Source: Takashimella koratensis
Lineage: Eukaryota; Basidiomycota; Tremellomycetes; Trichosporonales; Tetragoniomycetaceae
Direction: 5' to 3'
DNA: 64,000 nucleotides
Assembly: GCA_003116875.1 (NCBI GenBank)
Contig: BCKT01000013.1
Span: 682,001-746,000 of the forward strand
The notes below the pieces were generated by a model. The model made no database searches. It was not told the origin of the DNA and was given only the letters and a program-made list of their open reading frames with translations. Made by a program: the position numbers and the translations under genes. This document shows positions 38,438 to 49,911 of the stretch, piece after piece. The stretch's first letter is position 1. Each line of letters starts with the position of its first letter.

Positions 38438-40063
38438 TCAACCTTCCTCAGGCTTCTTCTCCGTCTCTTGATCGTCAACGACGATCTCGACTGACGGATC
38501 CTCTGCCAATGCAACTCCGCTACCTGTGCCACTGCCTTCTGCGCCTTCGCTCGCGCTTGGCGTCACCGTTCCTGCCCCTCCATAGTGTCTCTCCAGATAC
38601 CCCTCCGGCACGAGCCCTTCTTTCCCTCCTGCTACGCCATTGACGATTTTGACCGCAACGACCCAACCCTCACCTACTCCACGACCACGGACGTCCACAA
38701 TTTCTCCTTCGGCAAGTGTGAGTTCGTTTTCGCCCTCTGCCTCGAACGCGTAGGCGGCACGGAACAGTCCGAATGGCTCGTCGGTCTCGTCCACTTCGGA
38801 TCCCGAGTAGAACGCATAGTCGTCGTCGTCGTGGTCGGGTACGGGAAGGGAATAATCGTCTTCGCCGTTATTGTTGAACTCGTCGTCGTCGTTGGAGGCG
38901 CCTCCGCCTGACCGGCCGCCACCGCTGCGTTCGCTGGCCCGCCGGCGGCCGAGAAACCCGCGTAGGCCCAGGAGACCGAACCCGCCCCACGCGGGCTGCT
39001 TCTTGTCCTCGCTGGGTGTATCAGGTGGCGGTGGAGGAGGCGTCGCGTCTCCCCAGTTGGATAAGGGCCGGTCAGGGCCAAGACCGAGGTGACGTGGGTC
39101 TGGTGGTTGGAACGCATAGTCACGGACGATGATGGTCAGCTTTCGTGGGACGGGGGTCGTCGGTGTGATGGGAGGAGGGACGACAGGCGTCGCGTTGTCG
39201 AGAGAGATAGCGGCGGAAGGCTGTGATGAAGTGGTATCGATTGTGCTTGTTCCTGGTTGTGTCTGATCTTGGAGGTGTGAGGAGGATGATGAGACTGAGG
39301 AAGCGTCGGGAACAACGGACGTTGCGCCGAGGCTGCTGCGGTTTCGTGGGCGGGATAAAGAAGCGGAACGGAGGCCAGAGGATGTGGACCCGGACAGGCT
39401 CGCACGGCGACCTGACAGCCCGAGACCCGCGGGTAAAATCCCTGCCGCCGAGCTAGAGGTTGATGCGGACCCTGGTGTTGTCGAGGATGCCGAGGCCAGT
39501 GCCGATCCGCGCTGAGAGGAGGAGACTGACGCGCCTGAGCCCGCTCGGTCCCGTCCGCCCGGGGACCGGTTGACGAGCTGCGACGGCGGGCGGGAGGGAA
39601 CGGGAGAAGCAGGTGCGGGTCGTGATGATTGGAGCGTGGAGTTGGACCTTGACCGCGGTTTGGACGCGACGGGCGCGGGCAAGGACGCGGGCGGGAGCGT
39701 GGCCGGCCCATTGGATGGGATAGGGGAGAGCGTCGGGGTGAAGCTCGCGGACGGGACGATGACGGGGGAGGGACCGAGGCCCATTGGTGGTGGAGATGGG
39801 GAGGTAGAGGAGGAGGCAGAGGAGGTGGTCGTGGATGCTGGAGCCGAGGAGGAAGAAGGTGCTGCAGCAGCTATCGCCGGGCCGAGGGTGGAGATGGATA
39901 GGTTCTCGGGTTTGGATCCGTCGAGCTTGGTCGCTACGCAACGTCAAGGTTGGTAGGAGACGGGCGGGCTAGGTTAGCGTTGATGCAGCAAAGGAGGTGA
40001 GGAAGATGACTCACCAGAGTCGAGCGGCCCATCGTCGTTGAGGTGAACCGTGTTCTCGGCCAT
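38438..40063 (-). CDS. SH3-domain protein, Nbp2/Skb5-like
   Basis: Exons 40063-40015 and 39933-38438 give 514 residues. About 400 residues of Ser/Pro/Thr-rich sequence come first. An SH3 domain follows at about 405-465: LFRAAYAFEAEGENELTLAE, then GEIVDV, a G-GEGWVVA core and GLVPEGYLERHY. The ALYxF-like start, the NEL-L--G and GLVPE motifs are closest to the SH3 of yeast Nbp2 and fission-yeast Skb5, adaptors for MAP-kinase phosphatases and PAK kinases. Calling it an orthologue would be inference. An acidic stretch (NDDDEFNNNGEDDYS) precedes the domain. It lies directly upstream of the array on the same strand and is the conserved flank on that side. Confidence 0.75.
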
Positions 40064-40784
40064 GACATGGGATGAAGTTGAGCGGGTACGAGAGGTGGAG
40101 AAGGGAGGTGGAATGCAGGTAGGGGACTGGAAGTGTGAATGCAAGACGGCGTGACCGCGTGGCGAGAGCAGGCGAGAGCAGGCGAGAGCAGGCCAGAGGC
40201 AAGAGGCAAGAGTCAAGAGTCAAGAGTCAAGGTGATTCGAGTGGCCGAGGGTGATATAAATCTATCCACGAGCCAGTGACCATTGACTAGTGAGTGACCC
40301 GCTGCGTTGATGATGTTGTTTTGTGCTGCTGTCTACCTGTGACTGTCTGCGACTGATCCCCCTGGCCCTGGCCCTGTCTCCTCTCCTCGCCATCAGCCTC
40401 GTGCTCCCAAGCCACTCGCCGCGATCCAGACCCGTCGGAGCGCACGCCTATCAGCCACCCATGCGGCGGGCCTATCCCTCCCGCTCATATCCGTAGTTCC
40501 GGTTCCTTGCCCCCGCCCTTTGCCCCTCCGACTCGGATCCAAGGCAGCCAACCAGAAAAAAAAAAAAAGAAAAAGAAGAGACCACAAGCATTCAACGTGT
40601 CTTTGGGTCATCATCTTCAATACCTCAACTGCAACCCAACCACGGCCATCCCCAACTCAGCTGCTGCAACTCTCCGCCTCGCTCACCCCGCGCCCATACA
40701 TTCAACCCACCTCGGCCCCTGTCTTGTCGCCAACCGCTTACCTCCCCCACCCACCCACTTCCACCCCCCCGAGCCACGTTCGCC
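40064..40784. other. Divergent promoter, SH3 gene and HIS1
   Basis: It holds tandem repeats just upstream of the SH3 gene start and a poly-A run near 40555-40575. No gene was seen. Confidence 0.55.
40161..40232. repeat. 10-bp and 7-bp tandem repeats
   Basis: Three copies of GGCGAGAGCA (40161-40190) run into 7-bp units AAGAGGC and AAGAGTC (40193-40232). Confidence 0.85.
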
Positions 40785-42401
40785 ATGTCTGCCTCGGCCT
40801 CCACTCCCGCCCCTCTCGCCGACATGGCCGCATCCACCATCTCTCTCCCTCCTCGGACAGTCAACACCCCTACCAGCGGCAACGACAGGGCGCACAAATC
40901 CTCCTTTGGCGTCGACTCCACCATGGCCCTTCTCGTAGAATCTCTCAAGGACCGATTACTCTTTGCCATCCCTAAGAAAGGTCGACTCTACGAGAAGACA
41001 ATGGAACTTCTGGCTGGAGCAGATATCAAATTTAACCGCGCTCACAGGTTGGATGTTGCCTTGGTTCAGAACCACCCGATTGCTCTGTAAGTGTAGCGCG
41101 AGCGCAGCGAGGGAGGAACCACTGCGAGCGAAGCGAGCGGTAGACCTCCGTTCGAGCGAAGCGAAGAACAAGGGGTGGGTAGGCGAGGGTCGTGGAGGCC
41201 AAAGCTCACCTTCGAGTGAGCGAAGCGAGTGAAGGAGTAGGGTGGGAGGTGGCGGTGGTGGACCTAAGCATCTCCGAGAGAGCGCAGCGAGCGAGCAATG
41301 ATAGGTGCGATCGGTGTCGAAGCACATCGCTCCCACTTGTTAGATCTGGTCTGCATGTGTTGGTTTGGTCGAGGTGTTTTGTTGAGAGCGTCATCGATAC
41401 CCTGACCCATGACCAAGCCGCTAACCTCACTTCAGCGTCTTCCTCCCGGCTGCCGATATTCCACGCTTCGTGGCTCTCGGTTCCGTCTCGCTCGGTATCA
41501 CTGGCCAAGATGTGATTGCCGAATCAAACCACGCTCCGTTGATCAAGGAGCTCCTTCCTCTTGGTTTCGGCAAGTGCTCTTTGCAAGTCCAGGTGCCTGT
41601 GACGGGACCACTGCAGAGTGTCGAGGAGCTGAGCGGGAAACGGATCGCTACGAGCTTCGAAGTCCTTGCGGGGGCTTTGTTCAAGACCGTCGACGACAAG
41701 GTTAGCAAGGAGACTGGGGAGCAGGTCAAGACGAATATCGAGTATGTTGGGGGTAGTGTCGAGGCTGCGTGCGCCCTCGGTATGGCAGATGGTATCGGTG
41801 AGTCAATACGACGTGTGTAAGTGCAGTAAGCATCGCTGATGATTTAATCACTATCCGTCTGCTGCACCGCGATTGCTTCCCCACTACAGTCGACTTGGTC
41901 GGTGAGTAAAGCATCTCTTGGCCTGACAGCCCGCCTCCACCCTTCCTTGTTATCTACCTTCCTCCAAGTTTCTGCCCCTAAGAGTCCGCGCTGACAACCG
42001 CAGAATCCGGCGACACGATGCGCGCTGCTGGTCTCCACGCGATCCACACCCTCCTCACTTCCGAGGCTGTCCTCATCNCCTCTGCTACTCCCCACGCCTC
42101 TCTCACTCCCAACCTCGAACCCCTCATCCCTCTCTTGCGCTCCCGTATCGCCGGTGTCATCGCGTCCAAGAAATACGTCTATGCTTCGTACAACATTGAG
42201 CGTGTCCATCTCGACACGGCGCTCAAGATCACCCCGGGGCGAAGGGCGGCGACGGTCAGCCCGCTGGACGAGGAAGGGTGGGTCGCAGTTAGCGCCATGG
42301 TGGAGAAGAAGCAGATTGCAGATGTTATGGATCAATTGGAGAGGACAGGCGCAGAGGATATCTTGATCATGGCGCTGGACAACTGCCGGGTTGGTGTCTA
42401 A
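40785..42401 (+). CDS. HIS1: ATP phosphoribosyltransferase (first step of histidine synthesis)
   Basis: Exons 40785-41086, 41436-41797, 41890-41901 and 42004-42401 give 357 residues. LLFAIPKKGRLYEKTMELLAG is the HisG N-terminus, DVALVQNHPIALVFLPAADIP the substrate loop, and ESGDTMRAAGLHAIHTL the C-terminal part of the catalytic domain. The final 100 residues are the regulatory domain. The enzyme joins ATP and PRPP and is usually inhibited by histidine. About 45 residues precede the conserved start. The in-frame methionine at 40824 is a possible alternative start. One exon is only 12 nt. A single N at 42078 makes codon 251 ambiguous (NCC). Intron 1 is long (349 nt) and repeat-bearing. Confidence 0.95.
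41098..41294. repeat. Dispersed mirror-symmetric motif in HIS1 intron 1
   Basis: Five copies of a GAGCGMAGCGAG-type motif lie at about 41098-41111, 41124-41138, 41153-41165, 41217-41231 and 41278-41294. The form GAGCGAAGCGAG reads the same backwards on one strand. Copies differ by one or two bases and are spaced irregularly, unlike a simple tandem repeat. Confidence 0.75.
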
Positions 42402-42866
42402 GTCGAGGGGCGATAGATGTGGATTGCAGTCTTCAGCGTTGGTATATATACAGTAGTGATCCCAATTTCTTCTTCCATGCGTTTGCTCATTGACTCTGTT
42501 ACCTGGTGACCGTCTATGCATGTGTTGAGTAGGTTATATACTATGTCTTGTCTTTGGTGTGTGAGTCGAGATGAAGGAGACCGACTGGCTGATGATGCCA
42601 CGATGCTGACCTGACCGAGGGATGAACCGGGAACCGGGACGCCACATTGGCCGACGGCCGACGGGATTATACGGGGGTCGAGTCGTCTCGTCTCCCGCCT
42701 CCACCTCCACTTTGCTGGCAGATGGCAAATGGCGTCAGATGAGGCCTTTTTAACCTCAACCGCCCCGCCCCGTCCATCTCTTCTCTCACCCACACCACAC
42801 CCATATCCACCAATCTCCCCCTACACCACCCCCATCCAACCAACATCTAATCAACATCTAAGCACA
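42402..42866. other. Intergenic region, HIS1 3' flank and SOD1 promoter
   Basis: The last 100 bases before SOD1 are C-rich leader. No gene was seen. Confidence 0.55.
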
Positions 42867-43867
42867 ATGGTCAAGGTGGGTACTCTCCCCGCTCACTCCC
42901 TCACGCATCACCTCCTTCTCTCCCACTTCACACCTCTTCTCCCCCTCCCCTCCTTGTTGCTTGCTGGTATCACTTGTCCCACCGCTGACGCATCCTCTTC
43001 AACCGACCTCACATCCGCTCCATTAAATGCCTCAATCCCACTAATTCACCCAACCCACCTCGCTTATCTCCTTTGCCCATATCTTATCGACCTCTTTCAG
43101 GCTGTCGCTGTTCTCAAGGGTGACTCTACCGTCACCGGTGTCATCACCTTCACCCAGGAGGCCGAGGGCGGCCCTGTCACCGTTACCGGCGACGTGAGTG
43201 CTAGCCTTATTGGTGCCTTGATCTAGCTCACACTCTACAATCACACACAGATCAAGAACCTCGACGCCAACGCTGAGCGCGGCTTCCACGTCCAGTGAGT
43301 CTCTATCCACTTTCAACCTCTCACAATCCCCTTTTGTCTGCCTTACCACACCCGGACCGAGCTGACCAACCTGCAGCGAGTTCGGTGACAACAGGTACGC
43401 CTTGACCGAGGTCTCGTAATTTTTCCAAAACCCCTTTCCTAACTAGTCAACAGCAACGGCTGCACCTCTGCCGGCTCCCACTTCAACCCCCACGGCAAGA
43501 ACCACGGTGGCCCCACCGACGCCGAGAGGCACGTTGGTGACCTCGGCAACGTCAAGACCGACGCCTCGGGCAACGTCTCCGTCAGCATCACCGGTGAGTC
43601 AAGGGTCCCGAGCTCATTCGCCTGCAAGATCCTAGCTGAACACCCTTGCAGACAAGCACATTACCCTCATCGGCCCTTACTCGATCATCGGCCGTAGCGT
43701 TGTCGTCCACGCTGGCGTCGACGACCTCGGTAAGGGCGGCCACCCCGACTCGCTCAAGACCGGTAACGCTGGTGGCCGTGCCGCTTGCGGTGTTATGTGA
43801 GTTCCCCCCATCCTCATCCGTATCGACCACAACAACTGACCAATGTTACAGCGGTATCGCCGTCTAA
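42867..43867 (+). CDS. SOD1: Copper/zinc superoxide dismutase, cytosolic
   Basis: Seven exons (42867-42875, 43101-43193, 43251-43294, 43377-43394, 43454-43593, 43652-43796, 43852-43867) give exactly 154 residues, the normal length. The first exon encodes only Met-Val-Lys and is followed by a 225-nt intron. [20 protein letters not shown] holds the copper histidines and the disulfide cysteine, [20 protein letters not shown] the zinc site, and [16 protein letters not shown] the C-terminus. The enzyme dismutates superoxide in cytosol and mitochondrial intermembrane space. Codon bias is strong, consistent with high expression. No secret signal is present, so the cytosolic form is the natural reading. 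Confidence 0.98.
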
Positions 43868-44031
43868 GTTATGGGTGTTGCCGAAATAGCCTGTCGATTT
43901 GATTTGTCCAGACCCGCTGGAGATACGGTGCAAGCAGTGTTAGCAATGGTGCAGGTTAAAAAAAAAGCAATGAGGGAAGATTCAAGATGTCATGCATTTG
44001 ATGTCTGTCGTAGAGCTGGACTAGTCACTGG

Positions 44032-45333
44032 TTAGAGATACTCCAAGTGGACTTCTTTCTCGGCGTCAACGCAGAGGAGCTGACCAGGTTCAACGAGACT
44101 CCACTCCTTGACGTTGAAAGTTGTGGGTTCACTCGCGACGATGAAATGCTTGCCATAAGCTGTGCTCTCCTTCCCCTCTTGTTTGTCCTCCCCTCCAGGT
44201 TGCGCAACGTTGGGGTCGCCCCGAAACTTGCGGTTGAGGGTGGGACCGGCTTTGGTCGAGAAGTAAAGCGATGGCGGTTCGCGCGGGGCCGGGCTGGCGT
44301 ATCGGAGAGCCACCAGTGACGATCCCGACGAGACGAGCAGGTTCAACGCGTTGTGTGTGGGCGGAGCTTTGTATCGTTCTTCTGCCTCCGCCTTGAGCTC
44401 TTCCAATTCCTTTACCGTCTTGCGCATTGCGTCCGCCATGAGCTGGATAGGATAAAGCACGCTCCAGTCCCCGTCCTCGCCGCAGAGGTGGTAAAAGTAT
44501 AGCGCGGCGATGTGCTCAGAGTCGGTAGTACCGAGGATAGGAGATTGGTACCTCATCGGAAGGCGAGAGAGGAGCTGAGGTTTGAATAGATGAAAGTTGC
44601 CGAGCTCGCCGTTGTGACAGAAGACGTGGCGACCAAAAGTGAACGGATGGCAGTTGGTCTCGACGACGGGTGTGAGACCTGGCCGATGGTCAGCAACGGC
44701 CAAAGGCTAGTTGAAGAGGTGAAATGGTCCCACCTGGATACTCCAAGTCACCCTAGGTCACTCACCGGTACCAGCTCGCACATGTGCGACTACGGCTGGG
44801 GTGGCTACACCCGCTGCAATACTCTTGAGGACGAGGTCGTTAAGTGGCGGTCGGATGTTCTTGTACGTGGCTGGACGAAGCGCGATGGCACCTTTTTGCC
44901 CCGACTGAAACTCCTCATACGAGTCAGACCACCAGGTGACCCCGAACCCGTCCATATTGGTGAGCAGATTGGGGGAGCCATGGTCAGCCGCGGCGGCTGG
45001 CTGAATCGGGTAGATGGGGGCAGAGAAAGAGGAAGAGGATGAGGAAAAGGAAGAAGGGAGGGGAGTGGAGGATGGGTCAAGACGACGTGGGTCGAAGGCT
45101 TTATGCTGAGGAGGGAGAAAGTGTTGGTTGACTGCAAAATGTCAGAGGGGTGAGATTGGATGACTGACTTTGTTTGACGACCGAGTGGGCGGGACGTAAG
45201 AGGACGTCCTCGAGGAGCTGTGGCTCGTCACCGAGGTAGGCAAACCAGCTAGCGGGGGGGTCAGGAGTGGTGAGAATGATTCCGAGTGAGAGGTGAGAGA
45301 GGAGACTGGGGTAAGTGCAACCTACCGACACAT
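44032..45333 (-). CDS. Class-II glutamine amidotransferase, DUG3-like
   Basis: Exons 45333-45326, 45248-45169, 45131-44766 and 44678-44032 give 366 residues. The first exon is MCR minus one base. Splicing gives MCRWFAYLGDEP, with the N-terminal Cys 2 as the nucleophile of an Ntn hydrolase. RPAHSVVKQ, NMDGFGVTWW, HVRAGTG, NCHPFTFGRHVFCHNGELGN and TDSEHIAALY follow the DUG3 pattern. In yeast, Dug3 works with Dug1 and Dug2 to degrade glutathione outside the gamma-glutamyl-transpeptidase route. A Ser/Pro insert of about 30 residues follows the second exon. Intron 2 has a GTCAGT donor. A GTGTGG hexamer repeat lies just before the start codon (45341-45370). Confidence 0.88.
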
Positions 45334-45759
45334 TGCCGAGTGTGGGTGTGGGTGTGGGTGTGGGTGTGGGAAGCACAGGAAGCGTATAAGATACCGTTTG
45401 CATGGTCAAAGGTGAGGTGACTGACGAGCTCAACAGCGATCGCGTCGAGCACGTGCCCGATGGATTGGGTCGATGGCGGGTGTGGAGCTCCACACATGGA
45501 AATTTCACAAAGGAAGACGGTCATTGACGTCACTGGTGGTGATCATAGTGGTGATGGTGGTTATACGCTGTAACCGTAGTCTTAGTTTGCTACGGTATTC
45601 TATGATGCTATAATGGAATCCATCCATGCGGCCCATCGTCATCACCCCTCCCTTGGCCATCGCCCTCTCCACCACCCGCCCCCTTTTATACCATCCCCCA
45701 TCCCCCATCCCTCACCCCTCACCCCTCACCCCTCACCACCACATACCCACTGACACACC
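45334..45759. other. Divergent promoter, DUG3-like gene and Ish1-repeat gene
   Basis: A 6-bp repeat (GTGTGG, 45341-45370) lies next to the DUG3-like start. CACCCCT-type repeats and a TTTTATA sequence (45684-45690) lie ahead of the plus-strand start. No gene was seen. Confidence 0.55.
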
Positions 45760-48100
45760 ATGAAGTTCTCCAAGGCCTTCATCCTCGCCACCATCACTCT
45801 CGCCCTCGGCGCAGACGCCAAGATTTTTGGCAACGACAAGCGTGAGTAAACCTTGATCGCCTCTTCCAGGAGCGTGAGAAAATGTCGCGTAAAAATCAAC
45901 TCAGCTAATCGCCCCTTTGCCTACGTTCAGCCGCCTACGAGGACTGGTCTCTCGAGCAATCGATCGCCTTCCTCAAAGCCCAGGGTGTCGCTATTCGTGA
46001 CTCGGAGACACTCGCCGACGTCCAGGCAAAGGTCCTCGAGCACGCCGATGCCGCCGCCAAGGTGAGTCACGAGAGGTTTTGGATATTTCTAGGTGGCGAC
46101 TGACGTGATGTCTTCACTCCTTCCTCACTCTCCTCCTCACTACCTTCCTCCCCTCTTCCTTATACTCTTCAGTGGGGCGCTGCCGCCGCTGGGTCTGCCC
46201 AGGCTCACTACGAGGTCTACAGCGACCAATTGCTCGAGACGTGGTCCGAGTCCCAGCTCAGGGAGTACCTGATGGAGCAAGGCATCGTATCGCCCGCCTC
46301 TACCCGCGAGCAGCTCCTCGTCGCTGCCAAGCAGAAGTGAGTCGGGTGCAATGAGTGTCTCCACATGACCTGAAACTCACTATTCCCCAGGGCATCCGCC
46401 GTGTCGACTGCCATCTACGGTCACCCAACTGACCAGGCCGCTTCGTCCATCTCGTCTGCTGCATCCGTCGCTTCCGCCTCGGCTTCTTACGCCGCCGTTG
46501 CCGCTCAGAAGAAGTTTGACGACACCAAGGACTACGTCTTCTCTACCTGGGATGACAGCCAGCTCAAGTCTTGGCTCGAGGAGCACAACGTCCTCACCAA
46601 GCCTGAGCCGACTGGTCGCGCTGCGCTCCTCGCTGCTGTTCGCGAGGGCTACCACAAGACTGTTGACCCAATCTACAACGCTTGGGCGACTAGCACGATC
46701 CACGAGTGGCTCGTTGAGCACGGTATTGTCCCTCCTGAGCCGACCGCCCGCGACAAGCTCCTCGACCTCATGAAGGCAAACTACTACGAGGCCAAGGACA
46801 CCGCCTACTCCACCTGGTCCGAGAGCCAGATGCGCGACTGGCTCGTCTCCGAGGGCGTGATGTGAGTGTTGCAGTGTGCACAGGCCGATGCTTCAAGTCC
46901 CATTCTGGAGCCAAGAGCAATACTGACAGGTGTCAGCAGCACCCAGGGCGCCAAGCTCCAGAAGGAAAAGTACGAGAAACTCCTCGACGAGCACTACACC
47001 CGCGCCAAGTCGACCATCTGGGGCGGCTGGTACGACTCGGAGCTCCGCTCTTACCTCGTCGACCACGGGTATCTCAAGTCCGACTACGAGGCCAAGCGCG
47101 ACGAGCTCGTCAACCTGATCTCGACCAAGTACAAGGAGTCCACCTCGGCACCGTACCTCGCCTGGCCTGACGCGCGCCTTCGTGCCCAGCTCCGCAGCTA
47201 TGGTATCGACGACACCAAAATTACCGGCCGCCCTTCGCTCCTCCACGAAGTTCGCAGTGAGTTGCCTCCCTCTCATGCCCCCTCAAGCTCAAACCTCTAA
47301 CCACCCCCCAGTCCACTACGTGCAGTCCCACAACAAGGTTGAACAGATCCTCGCTGCTATCCGCGAGACCATCAGTGGTGGTGTCGAATTCGCCGAAGAG
47401 AAACTCGCCCAGGTTCTTGACGTGAGTTCGCGCGACTCATCCCCATGTCCAAACTTGACGCTGACATCCGCAGCTCCTCACCACTTCGAAGTTGACCGCC
47501 GAGGAGAAGCTCGAGAAGGGCTACCTCTCCGTTTCTTCTGCTCTCCGCTACGCCGTCTCCTCTGTCAGCTCTGCGGCCTCGGTTGCTGGCAACAGCGCCA
47601 CCTCTGCCGCCTCGGTCGCTTCCGTCAGTGCTCACTCGTCCGCTTCCGCTGCCAGCGTCTCCGCTGTCTCCGCCGCGTCCCACATCTCCAGCAGCCTCTC
47701 GTCCGCTGCTTCGTCCGCCTCAGCTGCCGCTGCCAAGTCTCCCGCGGTTGCCTCGTTGACCTCGTCGGCTTCGGTCGCTAGCAAGTCGTTCACCAGCGCT
47801 GCCTCGTACGCTTCCTCGTCTGCATCGTCGCTCGCGTCGTCTGCCTCCTCGGCTGCGTCGGTCTACGCACACTCTGCGTCGCTCTCGGCCTCTTCGCTCT
47901 CGGCTTCGCTTTCCCGCTCTGCCGTCTCTGCCGCCTCGGTGGCCTCGGCCTCGGCAGTCACCGCGTCTGCGTCGCTCAAGTCGGCGTACTCGGTCGCTTC
48001 CAAATCGGCCTCGATCGCGAGCGTCAGTGCTAGCTCTTACTCTGCCTCCCTTAGCAGCCTTAGCGCCAAGGCGAGCAAGAGCGCTAAGAGCGAGCTTTAA
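45760..48100 (+). CDS. Ish1-repeat protein with signal peptide and Ser/Ala-rich tail
   Basis: Seven exons (45760-45841, 45931-46061, 46173-46336, 46391-46861, 46937-47256, 47312-47421, 47474-48100) give 634 residues. A signal peptide (MKFSKAFILATITLALGADA) is followed by about seven Ish1 repeats with a W-x(4)-L-x(2)-[WY]-L core: TWSESQLREYL, TWDDSQLKSWL, AWATSTIHEWL, TWSESQMRDWL, GWYDSELRSYL, AWPDARLRAQL, plus a degenerate first copy. The last 190 residues are almost only Ser, Ala, Val and Lys. Ish1 in fission yeast is a stress-induced nuclear-envelope protein, and Msc1 of yeast shares the repeats. With a signal peptide and a C-terminal KSEL, an ER or nuclear-envelope lumen location is plausible, but KSEL is not a standard retrieval signal. 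Confidence 0.82.
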
Positions 48101-49911
48101 GCACCTCTTGCCTACAAAAAACGAACCGTACGAGAAGAATGAGTGGGAGGGAGAGGGTTGAGTGTAGAGATGGTAGTTGAGAAGGGAAGAAGTACGAGGT
48201 TTATTATGTATTGAGAAGAATGACAAGTCAGTCGAATGCAACTGTTTCCAATCAAAGAAACGAGAGGCGGAGAGGGAAGAGAGAGGCGCGGTCTCACTGC
48301 TTCGCTCCCTCCCCTCCTTCTCCTCCCTGTCCCCTCCCTGTCCCCCCTTCCCCTCATCTCTGATCTCTTAGGTGTACCAAGAGACCCCAGAGTTGGGCCC
48401 ATGCGCAACCTAAAGTACCGCCACTTTGCTCACGTGACCAAAAATTTGGCATCAAACAAGAAACAAACTGCTTTGCTTTTCTCTTCCTCTTCAATCACTT
48501 GTCGCCCAAGTTACCAAGAATCGCTATCGCAGCACACAGACTAGTCGACAGCATCCGCTGCTCGGCTTCACTCTCGCTGTGGGGTAAAGTCCCCGGAGCT
48601 TCCCCCCTCCACCTAGCGCCAGCTCTCCCCCACTCTCCTACCTCTACTCGTGTTGTCGCGACTGCCTTGTCTTTGCCTGGTTCGGCCCGATCCCATCCTC
48701 GAGGATCCTACTAGCGATCTATCCCAAACGTCCCTCTTTGCGAATCAAGCTTCGACCGCGTGAGGGAGATGTGGTAGAGGGGTTCGGAGTAGGAAAGCGC
48801 CTGCACCTAAGAACGCAGGGTCGCTTCAAACCCACTTTTACCTGCTCCTGGCGGCTGAGTGCTCGTGGAGTCGGACGGGGTCGCGAACGACCTCTTGGGT
48901 GGTCGGGGCTCACCGTCCAGGTGCGTAGCTTGGTTGGAGTGCAGTGTGGTCGGCGGTTGGAGAGTGAGGCTTAAATCAGCTGCTTTGTGTCGCAAGACCG
49001 CTCTGAGCTAGCCGGGGCTGGTGCGTTCTTTTCCTCTCTCGTATCGGTCTTTGTCCAACATACAGCTCGCGCTACGCTTTCCCTCTCTGTGCTATTCGTC
49101 GAGTTCGCCCGTGGACCCTCAGGTTCTGGCTGGTAAGGGGATGTACAGGGCAGCTGGCGAAGATACGAGCCCGCCCTTCCCTCTCCTTTTACTGGCTGCT
49201 CCTTGAGACCCGGGTTTGAGCGCGTCGGTAGCGACTGGTCGGTGGGCGTGGGTGGGGCGTGGGCTCGATGCGGAAGGGCAAGGAGAGGTGGATCATGGGG
49301 CGGATGAAAGATGCTCATAGGTATAGTCATGCGATTGCCCGTGGAGACCTTGTACAAGGGCTCGAGGGTAACTCGATGGGGCTTACTCTGGAGCTTGGGC
49401 CAAGTTGAACGTTTTTCTATTCTCCTCTTTCCCTTCTTTTCTCTTCCTCTTCCTCTCTTCCTCGCCACACTCCTCTCCCTCCTGGTCCAGGTTGAGTTGC
49501 CGCTCAAGCCCGCGAGGAGGTGAATGGGTTCGCGTGTTTTCTGTAACCACATCTATTCCATTTCCTGTTGCTCATTTTCCATCTCCCACCCACTCATCTC
49601 CTCCCTCCACTCCTCTTCGACACCCAATGATGGTTTGAATTTCTTCAGCGCCAGCGCGAGACGCCAGGTCCTCGGGTGACACCAGGGCTGCTTATCGTTT
49701 CGTAGCGAGGGGCGACAAACAATATCACTGAGGGTTCTTCTCCAATCCACTCCCTTCCACTTTTCGTACCACGCAACACATTCCATTTCTTCAAGATGTA
49801 TGAATCTTTTCCTCTCGTGACACCGTCTCTACCCTAGAGTACAATACACAGTCTTCGACCATCTGGCAGACCAGCAAACACCGAAACAGACAGAAGAAAT
49901 CACATGGCCGA
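48101..49911. other. 1.8-kb region without a recognisable gene
   Basis: I found no coding structure I can support. Short open frames on both strands lack conserved motifs and good splice partners. Part of it (48540-49330) is more G+C-balanced and less repetitive than typical spacer here and could hold a non-coding RNA. I could not match it to RNase P, SRP, U-type snRNA or tRNA consensus by eye. Confidence 0.5.

Noticed and set aside
47720..48241. An Arg-rich minus-strand frame over the Ser/Ala tail of the Ish1 protein
   Set aside because: It is the reverse complement of repeated Ser/Ala codons and would be an artefact of composition.
48471..49000. RNase P or SRP RNA
   Set aside because: A GGGGTAAAGTCCCC patch looked like a conserved RNA element, but other required conserved regions were not found by eye. 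A covariance-model scan would be decisive.
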